Shown here one piece after another: positions 32,884-41,833 of a DNA stretch of 64,000 bases. The notes beneath the pieces are model-generated. The model had not been told where the DNA came from and did no database searches. It worked only from the letters and a program-made list of their open reading frames with translations. A program made the translations under genes and the position numbers. How positions within the stretch are numbered: position 1 is the stretch's first letter; every line of letters starts with the position of its first letter. The stretch is from Brooklawnia sp032229645. Its GTDB lineage: Bacteria; Actinomycetota; Actinomycetes; Propionibacteriales; Propionibacteriaceae. Location of the stretch: NCBI GenBank assembly GCA_963722295.1, contig CAVRLB010000010.1, forward strand, positions 124,001-188,000, read 5' to 3'.

Positions 32884-34898
32884 GCGTCAAGCAGAGCACT
32901 CCCGAGGAAGACTCACCCGAGGAGAAAATGCCCGAGAAGAAGATGCAAGTCACGGCGAATGCGCGTCCCAAGAACGCGCCCAGCCGAATAGGGCATGGTC
33001 CGGGGGCCGGTGCCGCCGCTGCGGAGAAGGCGGTCAACTTCGGCCCGTCGCTGATGCGGTTGCTGGGGTTCATGAAGCCCGAACGCCTGCTCTTCGTGGT
33101 GGTCATCATCATGGGTGTCGCCTCGGTCGCGGGCACCGTCGTGGGCCCCAAAATCTTGGGCAAGGCCACCGATGTGATCTTCTCGGGGATCATCGGCAAG
33201 AACTTGCCGGCCGGCATGACCCAGCAGCAGGTCATCGACATGCTGCGCGCCAATGGCCAAGGACAACTGGCCGACATGCTCTCCGGCATGACTGTCGTAC
33301 CTGGTCAGGGAATCGACTTCAGCCTGCTCGGCCACTGGCTGGGCCTGGCCGTCGGGCTCTATCTGATCGCCGCCGGGCTCGGATTCCTGCAGAACTTCAT
33401 GCTGAACCGAGCCGTCCAGCGCACCACCTTCCGGATGCGCGACGAGATGCGGGCCAAGATCGATCGGCTGCCGCTGAGCTACTTCGATGCGCAGCCGCGC
33501 GGCGAGTTGCTCAGCCGGATGACCAACGACATGGACAACGTGCAACAGACGCTGCAGCAGACCCTGGGGCAGCTGCTCAACTCGATGCTCACCTTGATCG
33601 GCGTGACGATCATGATGCTGTCGGTCAGCCCGCTGTTGGCCGGCATCACCGTGCTGATCGTCCCGTTGGCGGCCGTGATCTCGATGTTCATCGGCAAGAA
33701 GGCGCAGAAGCAGTTCGTCTCCATGTGGGATGCCACCGGCGAGCTGAACGGACAGATCGAGGAGGCCTACACCGGTCACTCGCTGGTCAAGGTCTTCGGA
33801 CGCCAGCGCGAGGTGGAGAGCACCTTCGAGGTGACCAACCACCGGCTGTTCAACTCCTCCTTCCGCGCCCAGTTCATCTCGGGCATCATCATGCCGGTCA
33901 ACTCGTTCATCGGAAACCTGAACTATGTGGCGATCGCAGTGGTCGGCGGTCTACGGGTCGCCAATGGGCAGATGCCGCTCGGCGATGTGCAGGCGTTCAT
34001 CCAGTACTCGCGGATGTTCACCCAGCCGATCACCCAGATCGCCTCGATGGCGAACCTGCTGCAATCCGGTGTTGCCTCAGCGGAGCGCATCTTCGAGGTG
34101 CTCGATACCAAGGAGATGACCTACGAGCAGACCGGTAGGCTGCCGGCCGATCTGGTCGGGCATGTCGAGTTCCGCGATGTCGACTTCTCCTACTCCCCCG
34201 ATCGTCCGCTGATCGAGGGCCTGAGCATGGAGGCCAAGCCGGGCCAGACGGTCGCGATCGTCGGTCCGACCGGGGCCGGGAAGACCACGCTGGTGAACCT
34301 GTTGGAGCGTTTCTACGAGATCGACGGCGGCGAAATCAGCATCGACGGGGTGCCCACCACGACGGTCTCCCGATCGGCGTTGCGCGAGCCTCTCGGCATG
34401 GTTCTGCAAGACACCTGGCTGTTCGGCGGCACGATCCGAGACAACATCGCCTATGGCTTGCCCGGCGCGACCGAAGAGGAGATCATCGCCGCCGCCGAGG
34501 CTGCCCACGTCGATCAGTTCGTGCACCGGCTGCCCGCCGGCTATGACACGGTGATCAACGACGAGGGGACGAACGTCTCCGCGGGTGAGAAGCAGCTGAT
34601 CACCATCGCCCGGGCGTTCATCAAGCAGCCCGAGGTGCTGATCCTGGACGAGGCAACCTCGTCGGTCGATACCCGCACCGAGTTGCTCGTCCAGCAGGCG
34701 ATGGCCAAGCTGCGCGCCGGACGAACGAGCTTCGTCATCGCGCACCGGCTGTCGACGATTCGCGACGCGCATCTCATCTTGGTGATGAACCAGGGCGCGA
34801 TCGTCGAACAGGGCACCCACGATGAACTGATCGCTGCGAAGGGCGCCTACTACGACCTTTACCAGTCGCAGTTCTCCGCAGCCATCGAAGAGGACTGA
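32880..34898 (+). CDS. ABC exporter half-transporter, subunit 2 (catalytic Walker B)
   Basis: 672 residues. A charged N-terminal extension of about 55 residues precedes the six-helix exporter domain. An unusually large extracytoplasmic loop lies between helices 1 and 2 (about 105-150, rich in Gly/Met/Gln), as seen in some actinobacterial heterodimeric exporters. The ATPase domain has Walker A GPTGAGKTT, a degenerate signature SAGEK (567-571) in place of SGGQ, and an intact Walker B LDEATSS with Asp590 and catalytic Glu591. With subunit 1 it forms an asymmetric pump: one consensus site and one degenerate site. Confidence 0.93.
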   Translation: MSVKQSTPEEDSPEEKMPEKKMQVTANARPKNAPSRIGHGPGAGAAAAEKAVNFGPSLMRLLGFMKPERLLFVVVIIMGVASVAGTVVGPKILGKATDVIFSGIIGKNLPAGMTQQQVIDMLRANGQGQLADMLSGMTVVPGQGIDFSLLGHWLGLAVGLYLIAAGLGFLQNFMLNRAVQRTTFRMRDEMRAKIDRLPLSYFDAQPRGELLSRMTNDMDNVQQTLQQTLGQLLNSMLTLIGVTIMMLSVSPLLAGITVLIVPLAAVISMFIGKKAQKQFVSMWDATGELNGQIEEAYTGHSLVKVFGRQREVESTFEVTNHRLFNSSFRAQFISGIIMPVNSFIGNLNYVAIAVVGGLRVANGQMPLGDVQAFIQYSRMFTQPITQIASMANLLQSGVASAERIFEVLDTKEMTYEQTGRLPADLVGHVEFRDVDFSYSPDRPLIEGLSMEAKPGQTVAIVGPTGAGKTTLVNLLERFYEIDGGEISIDGVPTTTVSRSALREPLGMVLQDTWLFGGTIRDNIAYGLPGATEEEIIAAAEAAHVDQFVHRLPAGYDTVINDEGTNVSAGEKQLITIARAFIKQPEVLILDEATSSVDTRTELLVQQAMAKLRAGRTSFVIAHRLSTIRDAHLILVMNQGAIVEQGTHDELIAAKGAYYDLYQSQFSAAIEED

Positions 34899-34904
34899 AC
34901 CGCG

Positions 34905-34926
34905 CGGGCCGACCCTGATCGGCCCG
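34905..34926 (+). terminator. Terminator hairpin after the ABC exporter operon
   Basis: CGGGCCGA (34905-34912) pairs perfectly with TCGGCCCG (34919-34926) over a six-base loop, seven bases after the stop. No T-run. Confidence 0.55.
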
Positions 34927-34983
34927 GCAGCACCGAGAGCCTGGTCAGGCACCGTTAACCCCGGCACTGGCTAGGCTCTCGGC

Positions 34984-35451
34984 ATGTCTTCGGGGTCCTT
35001 GCCGCTCATCAGCCGGTTCGCCGCGTTGCTCGCCGCACTGGGGTGCTGGGCGACGGCCTGGGTGCCGATCTCGTCCACCAGGCCCGACGCCCCGTTCACC
35101 ATCGAATATGGCCTGTTCGACCACCAGATCGACAACCCGATGGCCATTGTGCTGGCTGCGACCTGGCTGGTCACGCTGCTGGCCGGGCTCGCGTGGCTAC
35201 CCGGGGCACCGCGATGGTGGCCATTCGTGGCGCTCGCCGCCGTGGCGGTACAGATCGCCACCGCCATCCTGCACGCGCTACCGACCGGGGTGTTCTGGGA
35301 CGGCATGGACGAGTTCGGCAACCCGACAGGCGGCTACGAGGAGATTCTGCCCGCCACCGGCTGGTGGCTACTCGTCCTGGCCACCGCTCTGATGCTGCTG
35401 GCAGCACTCGTGCCGTTGGTCGGACGCCGCCGGGCACCACGCGGCCGATAG
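34984..35451 (+). CDS. Small four-helix membrane protein, unknown
   Basis: 155 residues with four predicted membrane helices (about 8-27, 55-75, 80-100 and 124-146) and an Arg-rich C terminus facing the cytoplasm by the positive-inside rule. A Tyr/Gly/Glu-rich loop (DGMDEFGNPTGGYEEI) separates helices 3 and 4. I do not recognise the family. Codon use fits the genome, and the frame runs cleanly from ATG to TAG. It has no clear operon partner, with 60 bases to the next gene. Confidence 0.65.
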   Translation: MSSGSLPLISRFAALLAALGCWATAWVPISSTRPDAPFTIEYGLFDHQIDNPMAIVLAATWLVTLLAGLAWLPGAPRWWPFVALAAVAVQIATAILHALPTGVFWDGMDEFGNPTGGYEEILPATGWWLLVLATALMLLAALVPLVGRRRAPRGR

Positions 35452-35511
35452 GCCTGCAGCCGACGGCAACCGGCTCGGGCCGCTAGGGGCATTCTTGTAG
35501 TCTGGCTACTC

Positions 35512-36111
35512 GTGGAGAATGAGATAGTTGCCGACGGCGAGATCCTCGCCGATGAGCGTCGCCGGCAACGCAAATACGGCCGCATCTACCGCATTGCCAC
35601 CGCAGCTCTGCTGCTGGCTGCAGGTGTTGGCGTGATCTTCGCAGGTTTCTCGGTCAGCGCCCGGTCGGGCTGGATCGTGCTGATCGGCATCGTCGCGATG
35701 ATCGCGGTGGTCGTCGCGATGAACTGGCGGATGGATCGCAAGAGCCCCGAGGATCTGGTCACCACCGGCCCGTGGTCGTGGGGGCAGGTCTACTCAGGCT
35801 CGCAGAGCCGCGAGATCTGGAACGCCATGGGCCCGCTGATCATGGGCTACGGTCTGGGCATCACCCGCCTCACCCGCAACACCGCGATGCTGGAGCGCAA
35901 GGCCAGTCTTCTGTACCGCAAGGGGATTCATCTGCTCGACGTGCGACCTTCGGTCGACCATCCGGGTTGGCATGTCATCACCGTGCAGTCGGCCCCGGAT
36001 CTGCCGACCAGCCTCACCGACTTCGGACGCGGCCGCACCATCAACACCCAACTGCTGGGTGCCGTACCCGCATTCCGCAAACCCGGCGATCCCGATCTCG
36101 CGATCGGGTGA
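35512..36111 (+). CDS. Two-helix membrane protein, unknown
   Basis: 199 residues from a GTG start. A charged N terminus (Asp/Glu, then Arg/Lys) leads to two closely spaced membrane helices (about 29-49 and 53-72). A soluble C-terminal domain of about 125 residues follows, with TGPWSWGQVYSGSQSREIWN and HPGWHVITVQS. I do not recognise it. It lies 36 bases upstream of the second Ser/Thr kinase gene on the same strand, so co-transcription and a regulatory link to that kinase are plausible but unproven. Confidence 0.65.
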   Translation: MENEIVADGEILADERRRQRKYGRIYRIATAALLLAAGVGVIFAGFSVSARSGWIVLIGIVAMIAVVVAMNWRMDRKSPEDLVTTGPWSWGQVYSGSQSREIWNAMGPLIMGYGLGITRLTRNTAMLERKASLLYRKGIHLLDVRPSVDHPGWHVITVQSAPDLPTSLTDFGRGRTINTQLLGAVPAFRKPGDPDLAIG

Positions 36112-36147
36112 TCGCGTCGAACAGGCACAGCCGCGTGGGGCAGGATA

Positions 36148-37680
36148 GTGAGCATGGAATCTGAGTTGCTGGCCGGACGCTACAAACTCGTGGCCCAGGT
36201 CGGCGAGGGCGCGACCGGGCGAGTGTGGCGGGGTGTCGACACGCTGCTGCAGCGGGCCGTGGCGATCAAGATCGTCGACCTGGCCGGCGCCACCGATCCG
36301 GCGATGGCCGAACGATTCCGCCGCGAGGGCATCGCGATCGCCGGGTTGAGCGACGATGCGATCGTGAAGGTCTGGGACACCGGCACCGATGCACGCCGCG
36401 GCTGGCTCGTGATGGAGTTGCTCAGCGGCCCCAATATCAGCAGGCTCGTCAAAGAGGGCGGGCCGCTCAGTTACCAGGTGGCCATGCCATTGCTGGCAGA
36501 TGTCGCCGAAGGCCTGCAGGCGGCGCATGATGCCGGCATCACACACCGCGACGTCAAACCGGCGAACATCGTCTTGGACGCCCCCCGCGGCGCCGACGAC
36601 ACGCCGCCCGACCTGCTGGTTCATCCCGAACTCGGTCGTCCGGTGCTGGTGGACTTCGGCATCGCCCGGCTGGTGGACGAAGCGGGCAAGCACCTGACTC
36701 GTCCGGCCACCGCCATCGGCACCGCCGCCTATATGTCACCGGAGCAGGCCCGCGGCATGGAGGTCGGCCCGGCGTCCGACGTCTACTCGCTCGGCTGCGT
36801 CGCCTACCACCTGCTGCTCGGACGCCCGCCGTTCCTGGCCGACAGCTCGATCGCGGTTGCCCATTCGCAGGCCTTCGACATCCCGATCCCGCTGGCCGAA
36901 CTGAGCCCCGACGCCCCACCGGCGCTCGACACCCTCGTCACCAGGATGCTCGCCAAGGATCCTGGCGAGCGTCCGACCGCCCGCGAGGTGGCCACGGAGT
37001 TGCGCGCGATCGCGGCGAATCCGCAGATCGCTCCCAGCGTCCCACTCGATCCGACTGCCACTCAGCTGATGGGCGCCACGGCGGAGACTCAACTGATCGG
37101 CGATCAGCCGGTCGCCGGCGCCCCGCTCGGGCACACTCAGGCGATGCCCCCTACCCAAGGCTCTGCGGCAGCGGCGACCTATCCCTCCGCGCAGTATCCC
37201 GCGTCCGAGCAGACCGGCTGGCAGGACCCGGCGAATCAGGCCGACTATGGGCCGGTGGCCGACGCCGCCCAGCCGCCAGACGGCGACGGCAAGACCCGCG
37301 GCACCCGCCATTGGGGAGCCTGGCTGGTCGGCCTGCTCATCGTCGGCCTGATCGCCGCCCTGGTCTATTCGTGGACGACGGGTACCCGCACTCCGGCCCA
37401 GATCCCGACCGTCACCCTGACCTCCACTGCCACCAGCACGCCGACGACCACCTCGGCCAGGCCGACCACGACAGCGCCCACGACGACCACTGCGGCTGTT
37501 CCGACCACGACCGCCCCCACGATGACCACCACGACGCAGCAGCCGACCACGACCGCGCCCCCGACGACTGCCACGCAGGTCCCCACCACAACCCAGCAGC
37601 CTCCGACCACCGCGACCAGTGCGCCGGAACCCACTTCACCAGATGACACGGACACCGAGGACCCCGGTCAATCGCCGTAA
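36148..37680 (+). CDS. Membrane Ser/Thr protein kinase without PASTA domains
   Basis: 510 residues. The kinase domain (about 8-275) has GEGATGRVW, the lysine in VAIKIVD, THRDVKPANIVLD and VDFGIAR, and a Thr-containing activation loop. An unusual insert of about 20 residues (RGADDTPPDLLVHPELGRP) lies between the catalytic loop and DFG. A Gln/Ala/Pro-rich linker leads to one membrane helix (about 390-410). The outside portion is an 85-residue Thr/Pro-rich tail with no sensor fold, which looks mucin-like or wall-spanning. It may fill the place of PknA, missing from the main cluster, but that is inference; mycobacterial PknA also lacks PASTA repeats. Confidence 0.92.
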   Translation: MSMESELLAGRYKLVAQVGEGATGRVWRGVDTLLQRAVAIKIVDLAGATDPAMAERFRREGIAIAGLSDDAIVKVWDTGTDARRGWLVMELLSGPNISRLVKEGGPLSYQVAMPLLADVAEGLQAAHDAGITHRDVKPANIVLDAPRGADDTPPDLLVHPELGRPVLVDFGIARLVDEAGKHLTRPATAIGTAAYMSPEQARGMEVGPASDVYSLGCVAYHLLLGRPPFLADSSIAVAHSQAFDIPIPLAELSPDAPPALDTLVTRMLAKDPGERPTAREVATELRAIAANPQIAPSVPLDPTATQLMGATAETQLIGDQPVAGAPLGHTQAMPPTQGSAAAATYPSAQYPASEQTGWQDPANQADYGPVADAAQPPDGDGKTRGTRHWGAWLVGLLIVGLIAALVYSWTTGTRTPAQIPTVTLTSTATSTPTTTSARPTTTAPTTTTAAVPTTTAPTMTTTTQQPTTTAPPTTATQVPTTTQQPPTTATSAPEPTSPDDTDTEDPGQSP

Positions 37681-37778
37681 GGACCCTCCGATGGATACCG
37701 CTGCGTGTCGCTTCCTGGATCAGAAACCGCCACTCGACGCGCTGATCCATCGTCAGGCCCTAAAATACCGCTGTTCAT

Positions 37779-37820
37779 AGTGTGGAATGACGTCTGCACC
37801 CGAGGGTGCGGTTCCACACT
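37779..37820 (+). promoter_or_regulatory. Structured leader of gdhA
   Basis: An outer stem AGTGTGGAA (37779-37787) with TTCCACACT (37812-37820) encloses an inner perfect hairpin GCACCC-GA-GGGTGC (37796-37809). It ends 26 bases before the chosen gdhA start. The arrangement could be a leader RNA that controls translation or, as DNA, an operator. I recognise no known riboswitch in it. Confidence 0.5.
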
Positions 37821-37846
37821 GCAATGAGCATGACGAAAGGACCCCT

Positions 37847-39187
37847 GTGGAAGCCAACTTGACGCACGTCTATGACCAGATCATCGCCCGGAACCCCGGC
37901 GAGGCTGAGTTCCACCAAGCGGTACGCGAAGTCTTTGACACTCTCGGCCCGGTCATCGACCGCAATCCTCAATACACCGAAGCCGCCGTGCTGGAACGCA
38001 TCTGCGAGCCGGAGCGCCAGATCATCTTCCGGGTGCCGTGGGTCGACGACGCCGGCAAGGTGCAGATCAATCGCGGTTTCCGGGTGGAGTTCAACTCGGC
38101 GCTCGGCCCGTACAAGGGCGGTCTACGCTTCCACCCGTCGGTCTACCTGGGCATCATCAAGTTCCTGGGCTTCGAGCAGATCTTCAAGAACTCGCTGACC
38201 GGCCTGCCGATCGGCGGCGGCAAGGGCGGCGCGGACTTCGACCCGCACGGACGCTCCGACGGCGAGGTGATGCGCTTCTGTCAGTCGTTCATGACCGAAC
38301 TGGCCAACCATATCGGCCCGCAGACCGACGTTCCCGCTGGTGACATCGGCGTCGGCGGTCGCGAGATCGGTTACATGTTCGGCCAGTACCGCCGCATCAC
38401 GAACCGCTACGACGCGGGCGTGCTGACCGGCAAGGGTCTCACCTGGGGCGGTTCGCTGGTGCGCACCGAGGCCACCGGGTATGGCCTGGTGATGTTCACC
38501 GAGCGGATGCTGGCCACCCGTGGGCTCGGCTTCGACGGCAAGCGGGTCTCGATCTCCGGTTCGGGCAATGTCGCGACCTACGCCACCGAGAAGGCCCAGG
38601 AGTTGGGCGCCAAGGTGATCACCTGCTCGGATTCGTCGGGTTATGTGGTGGACGAGGTCGGCATCGACCTTGATCTGCTCAAGCAGGTCAAGGAGGTCGA
38701 GCGCGGACGCGTCTCCGACTACGCTGTTCGCCGCGGCTCGAGTGCAACCTTCGTGCCGGGTGGCTCGGTCTGGGATGTTCCGGTCGACGTCGCGCTGCCG
38801 TGTGCGACCCAGAACGAGCTCGGCGAGACAGCTGCGGCAGCGCTGCTGAAGGGTGGCGTGGCGGCCGTTGCGGAGGGCGCCAACATGCCCTGTACCCCGG
38901 CCGCTATTGCTGCCTTCCAGCAGGCGGGCGTCCTCTACGCGCCGGGCAAGGCGTCCAACGCGGGTGGCGTGGCGACCTCGGGTCTGGAGATGCAGCAGAA
39001 TGCGTCCCGCGATTCGTGGAGCTTCGAGTTCACCGAGAACAAGTTGGCCGACATCATGGAGAACATCCACGATACGTGTGCCCAGACTGCCGAGGAATAC
39101 GGTCACGCGGGTGACTACGTGATGGGTGCCAATATCGCCGGCTTCATCAAGGTGGCCGACGCGGTCATCGCCCAGGGCCTGATCTGA
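37847..39187 (+). CDS. gdhA: NADP-specific glutamate dehydrogenase
   Basis: 446 residues from GTG 37847, chosen because GAAAGGA (37835-37841) precedes it and because the length and N terminus then match GdhA of other bacteria (E. coli 447 residues). The earlier ATG at 37787 would start inside the leader structure. The enzyme aminates 2-oxoglutarate to glutamate with NADPH. Visible are GPYKGGLRFHPSV, the catalytic lysine in PIGGGKGG (Lys126), DVPAGDIGVGGREIGYM, and the dinucleotide motif SGSGNVA. It is monocistronic. Confidence 0.95.
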   Translation: MEANLTHVYDQIIARNPGEAEFHQAVREVFDTLGPVIDRNPQYTEAAVLERICEPERQIIFRVPWVDDAGKVQINRGFRVEFNSALGPYKGGLRFHPSVYLGIIKFLGFEQIFKNSLTGLPIGGGKGGADFDPHGRSDGEVMRFCQSFMTELANHIGPQTDVPAGDIGVGGREIGYMFGQYRRITNRYDAGVLTGKGLTWGGSLVRTEATGYGLVMFTERMLATRGLGFDGKRVSISGSGNVATYATEKAQELGAKVITCSDSSGYVVDEVGIDLDLLKQVKEVERGRVSDYAVRRGSSATFVPGGSVWDVPVDVALPCATQNELGETAAAALLKGGVAAVAEGANMPCTPAAIAAFQQAGVLYAPGKASNAGGVATSGLEMQQNASRDSWSFEFTENKLADIMENIHDTCAQTAEEYGHAGDYVMGANIAGFIKVADAVIAQGLI

Positions 39188-39207
39188 TCAGAAGACGCGC
39201 CCGCCAA

Positions 39208-39307
39208 GCAGCGGCTACCGAGAATCGCAGCGGCTACCGAATTGCCGGTAGCCGCTGCGCCGATCGGTAGCCGCTGCTTTCGCGCCGAACAAATCGGTAG
39301 CCGATGG
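39208..39307. repeat. Dispersed 13-base unit, cluster C, forming nested palindromes
   Basis: This is the most regular cluster. Two minus-oriented units (39208-39220 and 39227-39239, both GCAGCGGCTACCG) are followed by two identical plus units (39246-39258 and 39265-39277, CGGTAGCCGCTGC) and a diverged fifth (39295-39307, CGGTAGCCGATGG). The inner pair forms a perfect 13-bp hairpin with a six-base loop, and the outer pair could form a second stem. It lies 20 bases after the gdhA stop, so it may also act as a transcription end. Confidence 0.8.
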
Positions 39308-39409
39308 CACGACCGTCTGATGACTGGCTCATTCCCAGCGCCCGGGTGACCGCATAAGGGGTGCCTAGCCTCGCTGGCGAGGGCAACATATCTCGGGTAG
39401 ACCGAAACA

Positions 39410-41299
39410 ATGGTTCGACTACTTGCCGCTATTCGCAGGTATCCCTTTGTGGTGGCAACGCTGCTGGTCGCTGCCGCTGCGCAGGTCCTCACCCTGACTG
39501 CGCGGGGCGAGTTCAGCAGGTGGCTGCTGGCCGGCTTCGCCCTGCTGATCGCGGCCAGGTCGGCGTGGGCGATGGTGCGCGAGCTACGCGCCGGCACCTT
39601 CGGAATCGACATCCTGGCGGTGACGGCGATCGTCGCGTCAGTGGTCGTCGGTGAGTATTGGGCGGCGCTGGTGATCGTGCTGATGCTCACCGGTGGAGAG
39701 GCGCTCGAAGACTACGCGGCCAACCGCGCCAAGCGGGACCTGACGGCTCTGCTCTCCCGCGCCCCTCAGCTCGGGCACCGCATGACGGCAGACGGGGCGA
39801 CCGAGGATGTGCCGATCGACGCGGTCGTTCCCGGCGATCGGGTCGTGGTCCGTGCTAACGAGGTCGTGCCGGTCGATGGCACCCTGATGAGTGAACTCGG
39901 GGTGTTCGACGAGTCCTCCCTCACCGGGGAGAGCATGCCCGTTGAGAGATCGACCGGCCAGGAGGTACTCTCCGGTGGCGTCAACGGTCGGACGGCTGTC
40001 GTGTTGCAGGTCACGCGGGCGGCCAAAGACAGCCAGTATCAGCAGATCGTCGCGCTGGTCGAGTCGGCGACGGCCAGTACCTCCCCGATGGTGCGCCTGG
40101 CCGATCGCATCGCTTTGCCGTTCACTGCGGTGGCGTTCGCGATCGCCGGGGTGGCCTGGTTGGTATCGGGCGACCCGGTGCGCTTCGCGGAGGTGCTGGT
40201 CGTCGCTACCCCGTGCCCGCTGATCATCGCCGCGCCGGTGGCATTCATGGCGGGGATGAGCCGATCCGCGAGGGAAGGCGCGATCGTCAAGAGCAGCGCC
40301 ACCCTGGAGAAGCTCCACCGCGCCCGGACCTTCGCGTTCGACAAGACCGGCACCCTCACCCAGGGTGAACCCAGCCTGGTCGACGTGCGGACGACCGGTA
40401 CCATCGAGCCCGACGAGCTGCTGCGGTTGGCAGCATCCGCTGAGCAATTCTCCGCTCATGTGCTGGCTGCTGCGGTCATCAAGTCCGCCTCCGGCCGGGG
40501 TCTTCCGCTCTCCGGCTCCACGGACGCCGAAGAATCGACAGCCAACGGAGTCACGGCGAGCATTGACGGCCACACTGTAGTCGTCGGCAAGCGCTCGTTC
40601 GTCTCCGCAACAGTGGGACAGGAGATTCCAGGCACGCCATTGAACAGCGGCGAACTGGCGATCTACGTCGCCGTCGACGGCACCTCGGCGGGCGCACTGG
40701 TGTTCCGAGATGAAGTTCGAGCGAACGCCCGCGCGACCATCGACAACCTGCGCGCACAGAGCATCCACCGGATCGTCATGCTTACCGGCGACGACCGACC
40801 CACCGCAGTGCACGTTGCGTCAACCCTCGGTATCGCGGACGTGCGGGCAAACTGCCTACCCATCGACAAAGTCAACGCCATCAACGCCATCACCGAACGT
40901 CCCGTCGTGGTGGTCGGCGACGGTGTCAACGACGCGCCCGTGCTAGCCGCCGCCGACGTCGGCATCGCGATGGGTGCACGCGGATCAACCGCGGCCAGCG
41001 AATCCGCCGATGTGGTCATCCTCCGCGACGATATCTCCCGAGTTGCACGGGCACACACCGTAGGATGCGAGACGGTGAACGTCGCCCTGCAGAGCATCTG
41101 GGTCGGCATCGGCCTCAGCGTGATTCTTATGATCATCGCCGCGTTCGGGATGCTCCCCGCACTCATCGGAGCCTGGCTCCAAGAGGGCGTCGACGTCATT
41201 TCAATCCTCTGGGCTCTGCGCGCCTCTACCGGCAGCAAAGAGACTCATCCGCCGCTCGTCGCGACGGTTGCCGAAGCACTTCCTGTTGCGGTCTCCTGA
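39410..41299 (+). CDS. Heavy-metal-translocating P1B-type ATPase (TPC motif)
   Basis: 629 residues with the complete P-type machinery: TGES at 172-175, DKTGT with Asp311, and GDGVNDAPVLAAADVGIAMG near 505-524. The membrane metal site reads T267-P-C269, unlike the CPC of copper/zinc pumps and the SPC of cobalt pumps. No N-terminal heavy-metal-binding domain or His-rich tail is present, and the protein is short for its class. A transition metal such as Ni, Co, Fe or Zn/Cd is likely, but the TPC subgroup is too poorly defined to choose. No metal regulator is adjacent. Confidence 0.9.
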   Translation: MVRLLAAIRRYPFVVATLLVAAAAQVLTLTARGEFSRWLLAGFALLIAARSAWAMVRELRAGTFGIDILAVTAIVASVVVGEYWAALVIVLMLTGGEALEDYAANRAKRDLTALLSRAPQLGHRMTADGATEDVPIDAVVPGDRVVVRANEVVPVDGTLMSELGVFDESSLTGESMPVERSTGQEVLSGGVNGRTAVVLQVTRAAKDSQYQQIVALVESATASTSPMVRLADRIALPFTAVAFAIAGVAWLVSGDPVRFAEVLVVATPCPLIIAAPVAFMAGMSRSAREGAIVKSSATLEKLHRARTFAFDKTGTLTQGEPSLVDVRTTGTIEPDELLRLAASAEQFSAHVLAAAVIKSASGRGLPLSGSTDAEESTANGVTASIDGHTVVVGKRSFVSATVGQEIPGTPLNSGELAIYVAVDGTSAGALVFRDEVRANARATIDNLRAQSIHRIVMLTGDDRPTAVHVASTLGIADVRANCLPIDKVNAINAITERPVVVVGDGVNDAPVLAAADVGIAMGARGSTAASESADVVILRDDISRVARAHTVGCETVNVALQSIWVGIGLSVILMIIAAFGMLPALIGAWLQEGVDVISILWALRASTGSKETHPPLVATVAEALPVAVS

Positions 41300-41374
41300 C
41301 CAGACAGCCCTTGCGATCTTCTGGTGAGCGCCACCGTTGCCAGGCCAAGCGTAGCCAGCACGTCAGACAGGTCG

Positions 41375-41833
41375 TCAGCCTTCGGACGGCCAGTCGCGAC
41401 GGTAGTGGGCCAGCCATTCCTGACGAGACCGGCGCATGACGACCGTTGCCCCGGTCGCGCACAGCGCTATCCCGAGGTAGGCGAGTTCGAGCCACGCGTC
41501 CGCGGGAGCCTGCCACAAGACAGCGATGAATGCCCCGTAACCGGCGGCCAGCCACATCACGACCGCCATCATCATCAACCCGATCACCACCGAGCGCCGC
41601 GGTTCTCGCTCGGAGAGCCGCTCGGTGCCGTCAGCGCGCGACCGCCTGGCTGCTCCGATCGCCAAGAGCCAGATCGCGGCCAGGAAGATGATCGCGAAGA
41701 TAACGGTGAAGATCACCTGACCGAGGGTCGAACCCTGCGCGATCTGTCCGCCGATCATCCCCAGGCTCCCGAGTACGCCACCGGACTGCATCGCCCGGAC
41801 AGGCCATTGGTCGCGCAGGCCGAGCTGCGCCAT
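41375..41833 (-). CDS. Small membrane protein coupled to the HerA-like ATPase
   Basis: 152 residues with three predicted membrane helices (about 38-60, 82-103 and 112-132), a Ser/Arg/Glu cytoplasmic loop and an Arg/Trp-rich C terminus. I do not recognise the family. Its ATG overlaps the stop of the HerA-like gene (ATGA at 41830-41833), so it is translated together with it. Confidence 0.7.
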   Translation of the reverse strand: MAQLGLRDQWPVRAMQSGGVLGSLGMIGGQIAQGSTLGQVIFTVIFAIIFLAAIWLLAIGAARRSRADGTERLSEREPRRSVVIGLMMMAVVMWLAAGYGAFIAVLWQAPADAWLELAYLGIALCATGATVVMRRSRQEWLAHYRRDWPSEG

